From an uncultured Eubacteriales bacterium (GTDB taxonomy: Bacteria; Bacillota; Clostridia; Oscillospirales; Oscillospiraceae), in contig ONTN01000025.1 in assembly GCA_900320765.1 (NCBI GenBank), positions 1 to 12,467 of the forward strand: a stretch of 12,467 nt of DNA, written 5' to 3'. The notes beneath the pieces were generated by a model that was not told the origin of the DNA, did not search any database, and saw only the letters and a list, made by a program, of their open reading frames with translations. Made by a program: the position numbers and the translations under genes. Positions 6,030-12,467 of the stretch are shown here, one piece after another (position 1 is the first letter of the stretch; each line of letters opens with the position of its first letter).

Positions 6030-8132
6030 TCACCTCTTTTTTCTCCTTATGTTCCGAGCCTTCTTTGAAACCGTCCAAGCCGCCAGAAGGATAAGAAGCG
6101 CCAAGGCCGCAAGCTGACATACAGCGATCAGGACTATTGTCCGCGGCGGCACGCTGAGCCTAATGCCGACTCCTGCGGCAACGCCGAGTCTTTCAATAAG
6201 CCCACCCGAAAGGAAGAACGCCATAGCCGTGCCGATAACTGTTCCCGGTACGGTTATGCCAAGTCCCGATAATAAAATGTGCCGCACGGCATCGCGTCCC
6301 GGTGCGCCGAGCGAGAGCATACGCTCCGCATCTACTCTTTTATTAAGAGGGAAGAGTATTGTGAACGCCGCCGTGAGAACAAGCCATATTGCGGCGCAGC
6401 CAAGAAGCGTACTGCGCGATACGCCAAAGAAGGACTCAAGCTCAGCTTTAACTGTTGAGTATCCCTGATCGTAAACTACGAAAAGTCCCTCATATCCCTT
6501 TTCTCTAAGTATACCCTCCAGCTCGTCGGCGGAGCCGTTCTTTATCGTCATCGAGCTGAATATCCCGCTATTCGAGGTATACTCCTCGCAGGCAACCGAG
6601 CCCTCGGGGATAAACACCGTATTGGGCGAAATTGCATAGGTCCCGTCGGACCACTCGTTTTTCTGCCGGTAAAGGCCGACTATCTCAAACTCCTCCTCAG
6701 CGGCAAAGCCCCTGAGCGGCGAATAGTAGGCCGCTGCAACGTTTGCGGTACGCAAATAAGTGGAGCCCGTTCTGGCTGCAAAGCTCTCATCAAGCTCGTA
6801 GAAGGAGAGCTTCAGCTTATCCCCGACATTCAGCGAGCTTCTTTGCGCAAGGGTATCGGAAATAACGCAAATCTTCGCACCCTGGCTGTATTCCTCCTTT
6901 TCAAAACCGCGTCCCTCCGTTATTTCCGCCTCCTCCGCAGCAAATTGCGCCACCGCCTTAATATTAGGCGTTGCGATAACGGGGACAGCGTGGTAATCAA
7001 TATCGCAAATCTCTTGCCATTTTCTCCACTCTACACCTGCTTCGCTTCTTAAATATTCCTCAGCGCTCCCATCAAGCTTCACAAGGGCGGGCATTGAGTA
7101 TTTCGCGCGGTATTTCTCCGCCGTCACCTCAACCCTCTTGCCGTCTATCCTCTCAGTCACCGTATCGGCGTCTACGGCACTGCGGAGTATCAGGGGATCG
7201 TTTACGACGGTGAGCGATACTCTCCCTATCATATCGAGGTCTGCTTTGCTAAGACTTTCAGCGTACATATCCGAGTACCTGTACTCGGCAACGATATTCA
7301 GGCCCGGGTTTAGTCTGTCCGCCTTTCTCCTCTCTTCCGCGCTGAACATATGTATGTCCGAAAGGTCAATATCATCATAAATGTCCGCTATATCAGCAAA
7401 CTCTGATTTTGCTATCCTGCGCCTGAGTTCAAGCTCGTCGTCTGTATAATCCATACCGAACGCAAGGCACCTTGAGCCCTTCTCAAGGCCAAGAGCGTAG
7501 AAGCTCTCCTCGTTGGCAAATCTCGCGGTCAAGCGCACTCGGCTTCCTGTAGGGTCGCGGTAGCCCGATTCAAGCGCGATCACGCTCAGCACCTTGCCCT
7601 CAAGCTCTATTTCAACGCCGCTGTTTTCGTTCTCGGATAAGTACTCATCGCGGTGCGGTTTTCCTATCTTTTCGATCTCCACCTCAAGCATTGCCTCGGT
7701 ATACGGCTGATCCGAAGGCAGGGTCATCGTATCTCCCTCTCCGCTCAGCCTTAGATTTTCGGAAAGCGCGGCAACGTTTATCGGCTGAAGCTTCGGGCAA
7801 GAAGCCGATATCAGCCCGTGACTTGCCTCCTTAGCTTCAAGCTGCGGGTAGCTCTCCGGTATGCTCCTGATAAAAGCGTCTATTTCAAAAGGCTGGGAGC
7901 TATAGTAGCTCACGCCTATAACGTGTCCGTCTGCGTCGTAGACATATTCGATCATATATTTGTTCGTCGGAACAGCGACGGTGGTAAACCTGCCTTCAAG
8001 TCCGTCTCTCGCCTCCACCTCAGCTTCATACTGTCCTACGCCGAGGCAGAGCATTGCACATGAGGCGGCAATGAGCAAAAGCCCTAAAAGAGAGCGCAAG
8101 GGCGTCCTCATAAGCTGGTGAAAGCTTTTCAT
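6030..8132 (-). CDS. FtsX-like ABC transporter permease (large subunit)
   Basis: This is a 700-residue protein with one N-terminal helix (about residues 13-33), a very large extracytoplasmic region of about 540 residues, and three C-terminal helices (about 574-596, 618-645 and 664-688). A basic tail ends in ARNIRRKKR. This is the FtsX/MacB topology. The N-terminus MKSFHQLMRTPLRSLLGLLLIAAS parallels that of the smaller permease. The outer domain contains a MacB-like segment, with KICVISDTLAQRSSLNVGDKL followed later by FEIVGLYRQKNEW, as in MacB-type periplasmic core domains. ATG 8132 is chosen because GGGGAG (8145-8140) sits 7 nt upstream. The frame is open back to GTG 8207 and ATG 8198, but those lack a ribosome site. 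It is the first gene of a three-gene operon with its own strong promoter. Confidence 0.87.
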   Translation of the reverse strand: MKSFHQLMRTPLRSLLGLLLIAASCAMLCLGVGQYEAEVEARDGLEGRFTTVAVPTNKYMIEYVYDADGHVIGVSYYSSQPFEIDAFIRSIPESYPQLEAKEASHGLISASCPKLQPINVAALSENLRLSGEGDTMTLPSDQPYTEAMLEVEIEKIGKPHRDEYLSENENSGVEIELEGKVLSVIALESGYRDPTGSRVRLTARFANEESFYALGLEKGSRCLAFGMDYTDDELELRRRIAKSEFADIADIYDDIDLSDIHMFSAEERRKADRLNPGLNIVAEYRYSDMYAESLSKADLDMIGRVSLTVVNDPLILRSAVDADTVTERIDGKRVEVTAEKYRAKYSMPALVKLDGSAEEYLRSEAGVEWRKWQEICDIDYHAVPVIATPNIKAVAQFAAEEAEITEGRGFEKEEYSQGAKICVISDTLAQRSSLNVGDKLKLSFYELDESFAARTGSTYLRTANVAAAYYSPLRGFAAEEEFEIVGLYRQKNEWSDGTYAISPNTVFIPEGSVACEEYTSNSGIFSSMTIKNGSADELEGILREKGYEGLFVVYDQGYSTVKAELESFFGVSRSTLLGCAAIWLVLTAAFTILFPLNKRVDAERMLSLGAPGRDAVRHILLSGLGITVPGTVIGTAMAFFLSGGLIERLGVAAGVGIRLSVPPRTIVLIAVCQLAALALLILLAAWTVSKKARNIRRKKR

Positions 8133-8218
8133 CTTATCACTCCCCAAATCGAAAAAGCGGTCGGCTTTCAGTTTTTTTGCATACCATTTTGTTGTCATAG
8201 CATTCACGGCTGGTATTA

Positions 8219-8247
8219 ATTATAGCATAGTTGATTATAGAAGTCAA
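8219..8247 (-). promoter_or_regulatory. Sigma-A promoter of the ABC transporter operon
   Basis: Read on the minus strand, TTGACT (8247-8242) and TATAAT (8224-8219) are separated by 17 bp. Transcription should start near 8212, leaving a leader of about 80 nt before ATG 8132. The flanking DNA (8208-8280) is AT-rich. ATGC precedes the -10 box, a match shared with the padR promoter. Confidence 0.85.
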
Positions 8248-8337
8248 TCCAGTATATTTATATGAACATATTATGCGTGACAAAACGCAGAATGACGCGA
8301 TTGCTCAAGTCTCAGAATCGCCAGCCTCAAGGATCAC

Positions 8338-8385
8338 TCAGAGCAGAAGCTCACCGACCCGCGAACGATAACAGCAGACAGCTAA
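8338..8385 (+). pseudogene. Orphan last 15 codons of a second LTA-synthase-like gene
   Basis: Read on the plus strand this segment encodes SEQKLTDPRTITADS and stop, against SEQKLTDPRTVSADN and stop in the LTA-synthase-like gene. Protein changes are conservative (V/I, S/T, N/S) and base changes sit mainly at third positions, so the copies seem to have diverged while both were under coding selection. The open frame extends upstream only to a TGA at 8293-8295, and 8296-8336 has no family-like sequence. The body of the paralogue is gone. This is a relic, not an expressed gene. Confidence 0.7.
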
Positions 8386-8392
8386 ACGAAAA

Positions 8393-8416
8393 CCCGGACG
8401 GAATAATCCGTCCGGG
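8393..8416. terminator. Terminator hairpin after the orphan tail and padR
   Basis: This is the same 10-bp stem and ATAA loop as at 4140-4163, identical base for base. It is followed on the plus strand by a poor T-run (TTATCTCTTG) and on the minus strand by GTTTTCGTTT. Its present job is probably to end the padR transcript on the minus strand, 21 nt past the padR stop, before the ABC promoter. Confidence 0.82.
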
Positions 8417-8437
8417 TTATCTCTTGCGTCTTGTTGC

Positions 8438-8785
8438 TTACTTTTCTTCCGTGATGCTGAGGAACACTTCTGAAAGCTCAAGGAATTCCCTCCTCGCCTC
8501 CTTGATGTGCTCAAGTCCGCTGGGGGTGATGCGATAGTATCTCCTCGCGCGCCCGTCAACGATGACCTTTTCCTCTTCCTCAATGTATCCGTCCTCAACG
8601 AGTCCCGTGAGAATGGGGTACAAAACGGAAACCGTGTATCTCCCGCCGCTGCGTTTTGCGATCTCAGCCGTGATCTCATAGCCGTACATCGGCCTGTCGC
8701 GCAGTATCGCAAGAACAATAGCGGGGCTTGCCGTCCTCTTAAAATATGCCGCAAAGGTATGACTGGAATCTCCCACTTTGGTCAC
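8438..8785 (-). CDS. PadR family transcriptional regulator
   Basis: This 115-residue protein is a winged helix-turn-helix repressor of the PadR family. Visible signatures are ILRDRPMYGYEITAEIAKRSGGRYTVSVLYPILTGLVEDGYI (roughly residues 27-70), covering the recognition helix and the YP..L..L..DGYI stretch, then the wing with DGRARRYYRIT and a C-terminal dimerisation helix. The start is GTG 8785, with GGGAG 6 nt upstream; a second in-frame GTG at 8776 is also possible. It is transcribed toward the ABC operon and separated from it by a terminator and the operon's own promoter. PadR genes beside exporter operons usually repress them in response to the exported compound. That target is inferred from position, as is autoregulation. 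Confidence 0.9.
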   Translation of the reverse strand: MTKVGDSSHTFAAYFKRTASPAIVLAILRDRPMYGYEITAEIAKRSGGRYTVSVLYPILTGLVEDGYIEEEEKVIVDGRARRYYRITPSGLEHIKEARREFLELSEVFLSITEEK

Positions 8786-8804
8786 TCTCCTCTCCCTATG
8801 ACTA

Positions 8805-8833
8805 AATATAGCATTTTATCTGTAACATTTCAA
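8805..8833 (-). promoter_or_regulatory. Sigma-A promoter of padR
   Basis: Read on the minus strand, TTGAAA (8833-8828) and TATATT (8810-8805) are 17 bp apart. The predicted start near 8798 leaves a leader of only about 13 nt with the ribosome site. The spacer contains ATGTTACA and ends in ATGC, which with the -10 box gives ATGCTATATTT, a near match to ATGCTATAATT at the ABC operon promoter. Confidence 0.7.
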
Positions 8834-8908
8834 GCGTTTTCGTCAATATTCTTGGGTTTCGCGCAATTTGTCTTTGCGTAAGCAGAGGTGAGCACCGTTT
8901 TTGCTGTT

Positions 8909-9718
8909 TTATATCTCGACGGTCTCGAATTTTCCGCCCTTTATAACGACGCGCTCTGTATAGCCCGCCTGTATCGCAAGCTCCTCGCATAGCGAAAAGC
9001 CGAGGTCGAGCTTATTCTTATCGTGGCAGTCCGAGTTTATCATTATGGGGAGGTTTCTCTCCCTTAGGGCTTTAAGGATATCAAGGCTCGGGTAGGGCGC
9101 GGTTCTGTAGCCCCTCGCCATCGCGCCTGTGTTCATCTCGAAAACGGGTCTCGACGGGCTAAGCGCCTCGATAGCGGACATAAACGCCCGCCTGTATCTC
9201 GGCTCGGCGGCGTCGAACAAAAGGCCGCGCTCGTTGTTCTTCGTCAGAAGGTCGATATGTCCTATTATATCGCAGTCCGTCTTGCGCGTAAGGTCGGCGA
9301 CGCTCATAAAATAGTCCTCGGCGAGGGCGTACCTGTCTCCCCCGTAGTGCCTGTCTATCGCGCTGATCAGTTCGGAGAGGGTGTTATCCACAACGCAGTA
9401 TTCCCCGCCCTTGTACACGATATGCACCGAGCCGATAACGTAGTCGTACCCCTCGGATACGGGGTGCGAGAGGTAGTCCTGCTCGATGCCGAGGTAAATC
9501 TCAAGCTCCCCGGCGTACTTTTCCTTAAGGCGGTTTATCTCCGCCTTATAGGCTCTCTCCTTCTCATCGTCCATACCGAAGCCGTCGAAATCGTTATAGC
9601 TGTGCCCGGAAAAGCCGAGTGCCTTAAAGCCAAGCTCTATCGCCCTTTTCACCATTGCCTCCGGCTCGTCCTTCCCGTCGCAGAAAAGGCTGTGCGTGTG
9701 GTAATTACTTAATATCAC
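8909..9718 (-). CDS. hisJ: Histidinol-phosphatase, PHP family (HisJ/HisK)
   Basis: This 269-residue enzyme hydrolyses histidinol phosphate to histidinol, the penultimate stage of histidine synthesis. The PHP-domain metal ligands are visible in order: His7 and His9 (NYHTHS), Asp14 (CDG), His39 (SGHSY), Glu79 (GIEQDY), His99 (GSVHIV), His154 (GHIDLL), then Asp230 and His232 (NSDCHD). Length and motifs fit the Firmicute HisJ/HisK type rather than the HAD-type phosphatase fused to HisB in enterobacteria. The start is GTG 9718, with CAGGAGA about 9 nt upstream, inside the end of hisIE; the two genes overlap by 14 nt. It is the last gene of the his operon seen here. No hairpin with a T-run follows it, so some read-through into padR is possible. 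Confidence 0.94.
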   Translation of the reverse strand: MILSNYHTHSLFCDGKDEPEAMVKRAIELGFKALGFSGHSYNDFDGFGMDDEKERAYKAEINRLKEKYAGELEIYLGIEQDYLSHPVSEGYDYVIGSVHIVYKGGEYCVVDNTLSELISAIDRHYGGDRYALAEDYFMSVADLTRKTDCDIIGHIDLLTKNNERGLLFDAAEPRYRRAFMSAIEALSPSRPVFEMNTGAMARGYRTAPYPSLDILKALRERNLPIMINSDCHDKNKLDLGFSLCEELAIQAGYTERVVIKGGKFETVEI

Positions 9719-10364
9719 TCTTCATCTTCTCCTGCTTCACCTTATGGTCGATAACGTGGCGGCTTTTGAGCTCGGCGAGGATATCGCCGCAGCTTATGCC
9801 CAGCTCCACCATCATCACCATGATATGATAGCACAGGTCGGCGATTTCGTAAACGGTCTCAGCCTTGTCATTATCCTTCGCGGCGATAATCACCTCGGTT
9901 GCCTCCTCGCCCACCTTTTTAAGCATCTTGTCGATACCCTTGTTGAAAAGATAGGTGGTGTAGCTTCCCTCCTGCGGGTTCGTCTTTCTCCCCTTGATAA
10001 GGTGCATAAGGGCGTCGAGGTCAAAGCCGGAGTTATTCTCGCTTATAAAAAGCTTATCGGCAAAACAGCTCTCGTTTCCGAGGTGGCAAGCGGGGCCTTC
10101 CTTGTTCACCTCAACGACGAGGGCGTCCCTGTCGCAGTCGGCGGTTATAGAAACGACGTGCTGGAAATTCCCGCTCGTCTCGCCCTTGAGCCAGAGCTCC
10201 TGCCTTGAGCGCGACCAGAAGCAGGTAAGCTCCCGCTCCATCGTTATCTTAAGGCTCTCCTCGTTCATATAGGCGAGGGTGAGCACCTTTTTTGTGTCCG
10301 CATCCACGACTATCGCGGGTATAAGGCCGCGCTCGTCAAATTTAAGGTCAGATATATTCAGCAT
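9705..10364 (-). CDS. hisIE: Bifunctional phosphoribosyl-AMP cyclohydrolase / phosphoribosyl-ATP pyrophosphatase
   Basis: This 219-residue fusion carries out steps 2 and 3 of histidine synthesis. The HisI half (residues 1 to about 108) has the magnesium site D76-C-D78-R-D80 and the zinc cysteines in PACHLGNESCF (Cys93 and Cys100 with His94). The HisE half (about 115-219) has EGSYTTYLFNKGIDKMLKKVGEEATEVIIAAKD, with the glutamate-rich helix of the MazG-like pyrophosphatase fold, and the ADLCYHIMVMM helix. Both halves look complete. ATG 10364 overlaps the end of hisF by 7 nt. The fused form is common in Firmicutes and enterobacteria. Confidence 0.96.
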   Translation of the reverse strand: MLNISDLKFDERGLIPAIVVDADTKKVLTLAYMNEESLKITMERELTCFWSRSRQELWLKGETSGNFQHVVSITADCDRDALVVEVNKEGPACHLGNESCFADKLFISENNSGFDLDALMHLIKGRKTNPQEGSYTTYLFNKGIDKMLKKVGEEATEVIIAAKDNDKAETVYEIADLCYHIMVMMVELGISCGDILAELKSRHVIDHKVKQEKMKSDIK

Positions 10365-11116
10365 CTCACGTTCACTCCGTTTCGTTTAAGCTCTCTCTTC
10401 AGCTCCGGTATAGTGACCTCGCCGAAGTGGAATATCCCGGCTGCAAGCCCGGCGTCCACCCGCGGAAGTGCCGTAAAAAGCTCCGTAAAATCCGCGGCGC
10501 AGCCCGCCCCGCCGGAGGCGATCACCGGCACGTTCACCGCCTCGGAGACGGCTAAGAGCATTTCAAGGTCGAAGCCGCGCTTCACCCCGTCGGTATCTAT
10601 CGAATTGAGCACGACCTCGCCGGCTCCCTCGCCGGTCAGCCTCTTTATCCAGCCTACGGCCTCGATGCCGGTATCCTCTCTTCCGCCCTTGGCGAAAACG
10701 CGGAACTCACCTTCCACCCGCTTTGCGTCGACAGAGAGGACGACGCACTGGTCGCCGTATCTCTTCGCCGCCCGCCGGACAAGAGAGGGGTCCTTTATCG
10801 CCCCGGAGTTTACGCTGACCTTGTCCGCACCGCAGGCGAGCACCCGGGCGAAATCCTCGAGCGTATTTATCCCGCCGCCGACCGTGAGGGGGATAAAGAC
10901 CCTCTCAGCCGTCTTTTTAAGTATATCGGTGAAAATCGCCCTCTCTTCGAATGAGGCCGTTATATCGTAAAATACAAGCTCGTCCGCCCCGCTTTTCGAG
11001 TATAGGTCGGCAAGCTCAACGGGGTCTGCCACGTCGGCTATCCCCGTGAAGTTCACACCCTTTACAACCCGTCCGTTTCTCACGTCGAGACAGGGTATTA
11101 TCCTTTTCGTTATCAT
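10358..11116 (-). CDS. hisF: Imidazole glycerol phosphate synthase, cyclase subunit
   Basis: This 252-residue (beta/alpha)8 barrel uses ammonia from HisH to turn PRFAR into imidazole glycerol phosphate and AICAR. The N-terminus MITKRIIPCLDVRNGRVVKGVNF contains catalytic Asp11, and the second catalytic Asp130 is in LSVDAKR, the same numbering as the well-studied Thermotoga enzyme. Phosphate-binding loops TVGGGI (78-83) and VIASGGAG near the C-terminus are present. ATG 11116 overlaps the hisA stop in an ATGA arrangement. The protein is full length and appears intact, unlike hisA directly before it. Confidence 0.97.
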   Translation of the reverse strand: MITKRIIPCLDVRNGRVVKGVNFTGIADVADPVELADLYSKSGADELVFYDITASFEERAIFTDILKKTAERVFIPLTVGGGINTLEDFARVLACGADKVSVNSGAIKDPSLVRRAAKRYGDQCVVLSVDAKRVEGEFRVFAKGGREDTGIEAVGWIKRLTGEGAGEVVLNSIDTDGVKRGFDLEMLLAVSEAVNVPVIASGGAGCAADFTELFTALPRVDAGLAAGIFHFGEVTIPELKRELKRNGVNVRC

Positions 11117-11665
11117 TTCGCAGCCCTCAGGGCTTCCTGCAGCTCGATAGCGCCGTTGTATATCGCCTTTCCGATTATCGCCCCGTAAAGGCCCATATCG
11201 CGCAGAGCGGTTATATCCTCAAGGGAAGACACTCCGCCCGAGGCTATTATCTTCATCCTGTATTTGCCGCAAAGTGATGAGTAAAGCTCCCTGTTCGTGC
11301 CGCTCATAGCCCCGTCCTTCGATATATCTGTGCAGATGACGGTCTTGACGCCCATCGCGTCAAGCTCTAATAGCAGATCCTCAAGGCGGGTGTTCGTTAT
11401 CTCCTTCCAGCCCTTAACGGCGGCAAAGCCGTCTCTCACGTCCACGCCGACGGCTATCCTGTCGCCGTACTTCGCGGCGAGCGTTCTGAGAAGCGGCCTG
11501 TTCTCCACGGCGGCCGTGCCGAGTATCACGCGGTTTACCCCGATATCGAGGTATTTTTTCGAGCTTGACCGGGTCGTCGGAGTACACGGTTTTCTTCTCA
11601 TAATCTCCTCTCAAAAGCCTGACGGCATTTCCCTCGATTATATCGATTGCGGGCAGAATGATCAT
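11113..11665 (-). pseudogene. hisA: hisA (ProFAR isomerase) with an internal out-of-frame deletion
   Basis: HisA isomerises ProFAR to PRFAR, step 4 of histidine synthesis. The first 35 codons are typical (MIILPAIDIIEGNAVRLLRGD, catalytic Asp8, then VYSDDPVKL). The rest of a normal HisA resumes at KKYLDIGVNRVILGTAAVENR in another frame and runs to a proper C-terminus, including VGVDVRDG, CTDISKDGAMSG and IIASGGVSSLEDI. Between the DDPV codon block and YLDIGV a family member has about 58 residues; here only 13 nt (11554-11566) remain. Roughly 161 nt are therefore missing, which also explains the frame change, since adding them gives about 238 codons. Lost parts include the VDLDGA strand and the QVGGGIR phosphate-binding loop. 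ATG 11665 has GAGG 10 nt upstream and the stop overlaps hisF. A real deletion and an assembly collapse both fit. Confidence 0.9.
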
Positions 11666-11685
11666 TTTAACTATTCCTCACTTTA

Positions 11686-12282
11686 TCAGACTTCACAAAA
11701 AGCTCTCAGGATATTAAGCCCCACGTCCCCGCTCTTCTCGGGGTGGAACTGGCAGCCGTAAACGTTCCCGCTCTCGACCGAGGCGGTGAGCCTCGTCCCG
11801 TATTCCGTATATGCGGAAACGTAAGAGTCCGGGCAGTGGGCGTAATAGCTGTGGACAAAATATGTGTGGTCTCCGTCCTTTATGTATTTAAAGAGCGGGG
11901 ATTTTTTGTTGAATAACAGCGCGTTCCAGCCGATGTGCGGTATCTTCTGTCCATCTGGTATCGGCCTCACCTCTCCGGGTATAAGGCCGAGGCCTGTATG
12001 TTCTCCGTACTCAAAGCTTCTGTCAAAAAGAAGCTGCATACCGAGGCAAATGCCTAAAAGCGGCTTTCCCCTCCCGGCCTCGTCTATAACGACCCTGTCG
12101 AGCCCGCGCTCGCGAAGCTTTTCGACGGCGTCTCCGAAGGCTCCCACCCCGGGCAGGATTATCCTGTCGGCGGCCCGTATTTTTTCTGGATCGCCCGTGA
12201 CCTCGGCCTCGGCGCCGACGGCCCTGAAGCTGCACTGCAGGCTGAACAGGTTGCCTACTCCGTAATCTATTATCGCGGTCAT
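11686..12282 (-). CDS. hisH: Imidazole glycerol phosphate synthase, glutamine amidotransferase subunit
   Basis: This 198-residue class I glutaminase supplies ammonia to HisF. The catalytic triad is visible as Cys79 in GICLGMQ and His180 with Glu182 in QFHPEKS. The oxyanion-strand motif ILPGVGAFGDA (42-52) and the N-terminal IDYGVGNL are standard. Length is normal for HisH. ATG 12282 overlaps the hisB stop as ATGA, so translation is probably coupled. Its partner hisF lies beyond the broken hisA on the same strand. Confidence 0.97.
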   Translation of the reverse strand: MTAIIDYGVGNLFSLQCSFRAVGAEAEVTGDPEKIRAADRIILPGVGAFGDAVEKLRERGLDRVVIDEAGRGKPLLGICLGMQLLFDRSFEYGEHTGLGLIPGEVRPIPDGQKIPHIGWNALLFNKKSPLFKYIKDGDHTYFVHSYYAHCPDSYVSAYTEYGTRLTASVESGNVYGCQFHPEKSGDVGLNILRAFCEV

Positions 12283-12467
12283 AGCACGCCCTTGGTGCTT
12301 GGCACCTCTCCCATAAGTCTCGGGTCGATCTCGGCGGCCTCGCTGAGAGCCCTTGCGAAGGCCTTGAACGCCGCCTCGATTATGTGGTGCGAATTTGAAC
12401 CGTCGAGCTCCCTTATGTGAAGGGTTATCTCAGCCGTCCTCGAGAAGGCCTTGAAAAACTCCTCGCA
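12279..12467 (-). CDS. hisB: Imidazoleglycerol-phosphate dehydratase, C-terminal part (gene runs off the window)
   Basis: The last 62 residues are present. They include the metal-binding segment DGSNSHHIIEAAFKAFARAL and the family's hallmark ending VPSTKGVL before TGA. The enzyme dehydrates imidazole glycerol phosphate to imidazole acetol phosphate. The adjoining phosphatase in this operon is the separate PHP protein, so this is likely a monofunctional HisB. The 5' end, and the operon promoter, are outside the window. Confidence 0.96.
   Translation of the reverse strand, partial: CEEFFKAFSRTAEITLHIRELDGSNSHHIIEAAFKAFARALSEAAEIDPRLMGEVPSTKGVL

Larger units (their letters stand above)
8337..8416 (+). 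repeat. 80-bp direct repeat, copy 2 (orphan gene tail plus terminator)
   Basis: This is the partner of 4084-4163, identical at 73 of 80 positions. Similarity begins sharply at 8337 and ends at 8416; nothing upstream of 8337 resembles the LTA-synthase-like gene. The two copies bracket the whole ABC operon. Confidence 0.95.

Noticed and set aside
4168..8336. Transposon or integron carrying the ABC operon
   Set aside because: I see no transposase, integrase, terminal inverted repeats or short target-site duplication; the flanking 80-bp repeats are gene tails, which points to homologous recombination instead.
8262..8537. Plus-strand 91-codon open frame crossing the orphan tail
   Set aside because: It is in a different frame from the SEQKLTDPRT relic, crosses the terminator hairpin and opposes padR.
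9257..10208. Two plus-strand open frames of about 150 codons opposite hisJ and hisIE
   Set aside because: They are antisense shadows of well-supported his genes, with no ribosome site and no recognisable protein features.
10413..10970. Long plus-strand open frame (185 codons) opposite hisF
   Set aside because: It mirrors the hisF codons, is rich in Ser, Pro, Ala and Thr as expected of an antisense shadow, and hisF is unambiguous.
11554..11566. Transcriptional slippage on the A6 run as a rescue of hisA
   Set aside because: Slippage could join the two frames but cannot supply the roughly 54 missing residues, which include a phosphate-binding loop.

Overview
The window looks like a chromosomal segment of a moderately high-GC Clostridia-type Firmicute, perhaps an Oscillospiraceae or Christensenellaceae relative. 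This rests on the short LytTR regulator paired with a DUF3021 membrane protein, the MdoB/LTA-synthase-like sulfatase, the PadR plus FtsX-type ABC module, the fused hisIE with a PHP-type histidinol phosphatase ending the his operon, strong Shine-Dalgarno sites and sigma-A promoters with 17-bp spacers. The taxonomy is inferred; there is no rRNA in the window.

Left part, plus strand (1-4132): the 3' end of a putative zinc metallopeptidase gene and its terminator; a LytTR/DUF3021 pair behind a TTGAAC-N17-TATAAT promoter, with two 9-bp direct repeats upstream that fit a LytTR operator; then a SLOG/DUF1273 protein and an LTA-synthase-like gene, both apparently driven by a perfect TTGACA-N17-TATAAT promoter. 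The LTA-synthase-like gene is frameshifted near 3478, after its metal ligands.

Middle, minus strand (4168-8785): a padR-family regulator, then a three-gene ABC exporter (FtsX-like permease, second FtsX-like permease, LolD/MacB-type ATPase) with its own strong promoter. This operon lies between two copies of an 80-bp direct repeat. Each copy holds the last codons of an LTA-synthase-like gene plus an identical terminator hairpin. The copy at 8337-8416 is an orphan tail, so a second, diverged LTA-synthase paralogue once ended there.

Right part, minus strand (8909-12467): the distal half of a histidine operon in the order hisB (partial), hisH, hisA, hisF, hisIE, hisJ/hisK. The genes are packed with 4-, 7- and 14-nt overlaps. 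All look intact except hisA, which has lost about 160 nt from its middle and changes frame at the scar. It should not make a working isomerase unless another copy exists or the assembly is wrong.

The main points for a second look are the hisA deletion, the direct repeat and orphan gene tail flanking the ABC operon, the LTA-synthase frameshift, and the LytTR operator. I saw no tRNA, rRNA, CRISPR array, transposase or integrase. No gene-free stretch exceeds 300 bases; the longest, about 300 nt between the padR and first permease coding regions, holds a terminator, the orphan gene tail and the ABC promoter.
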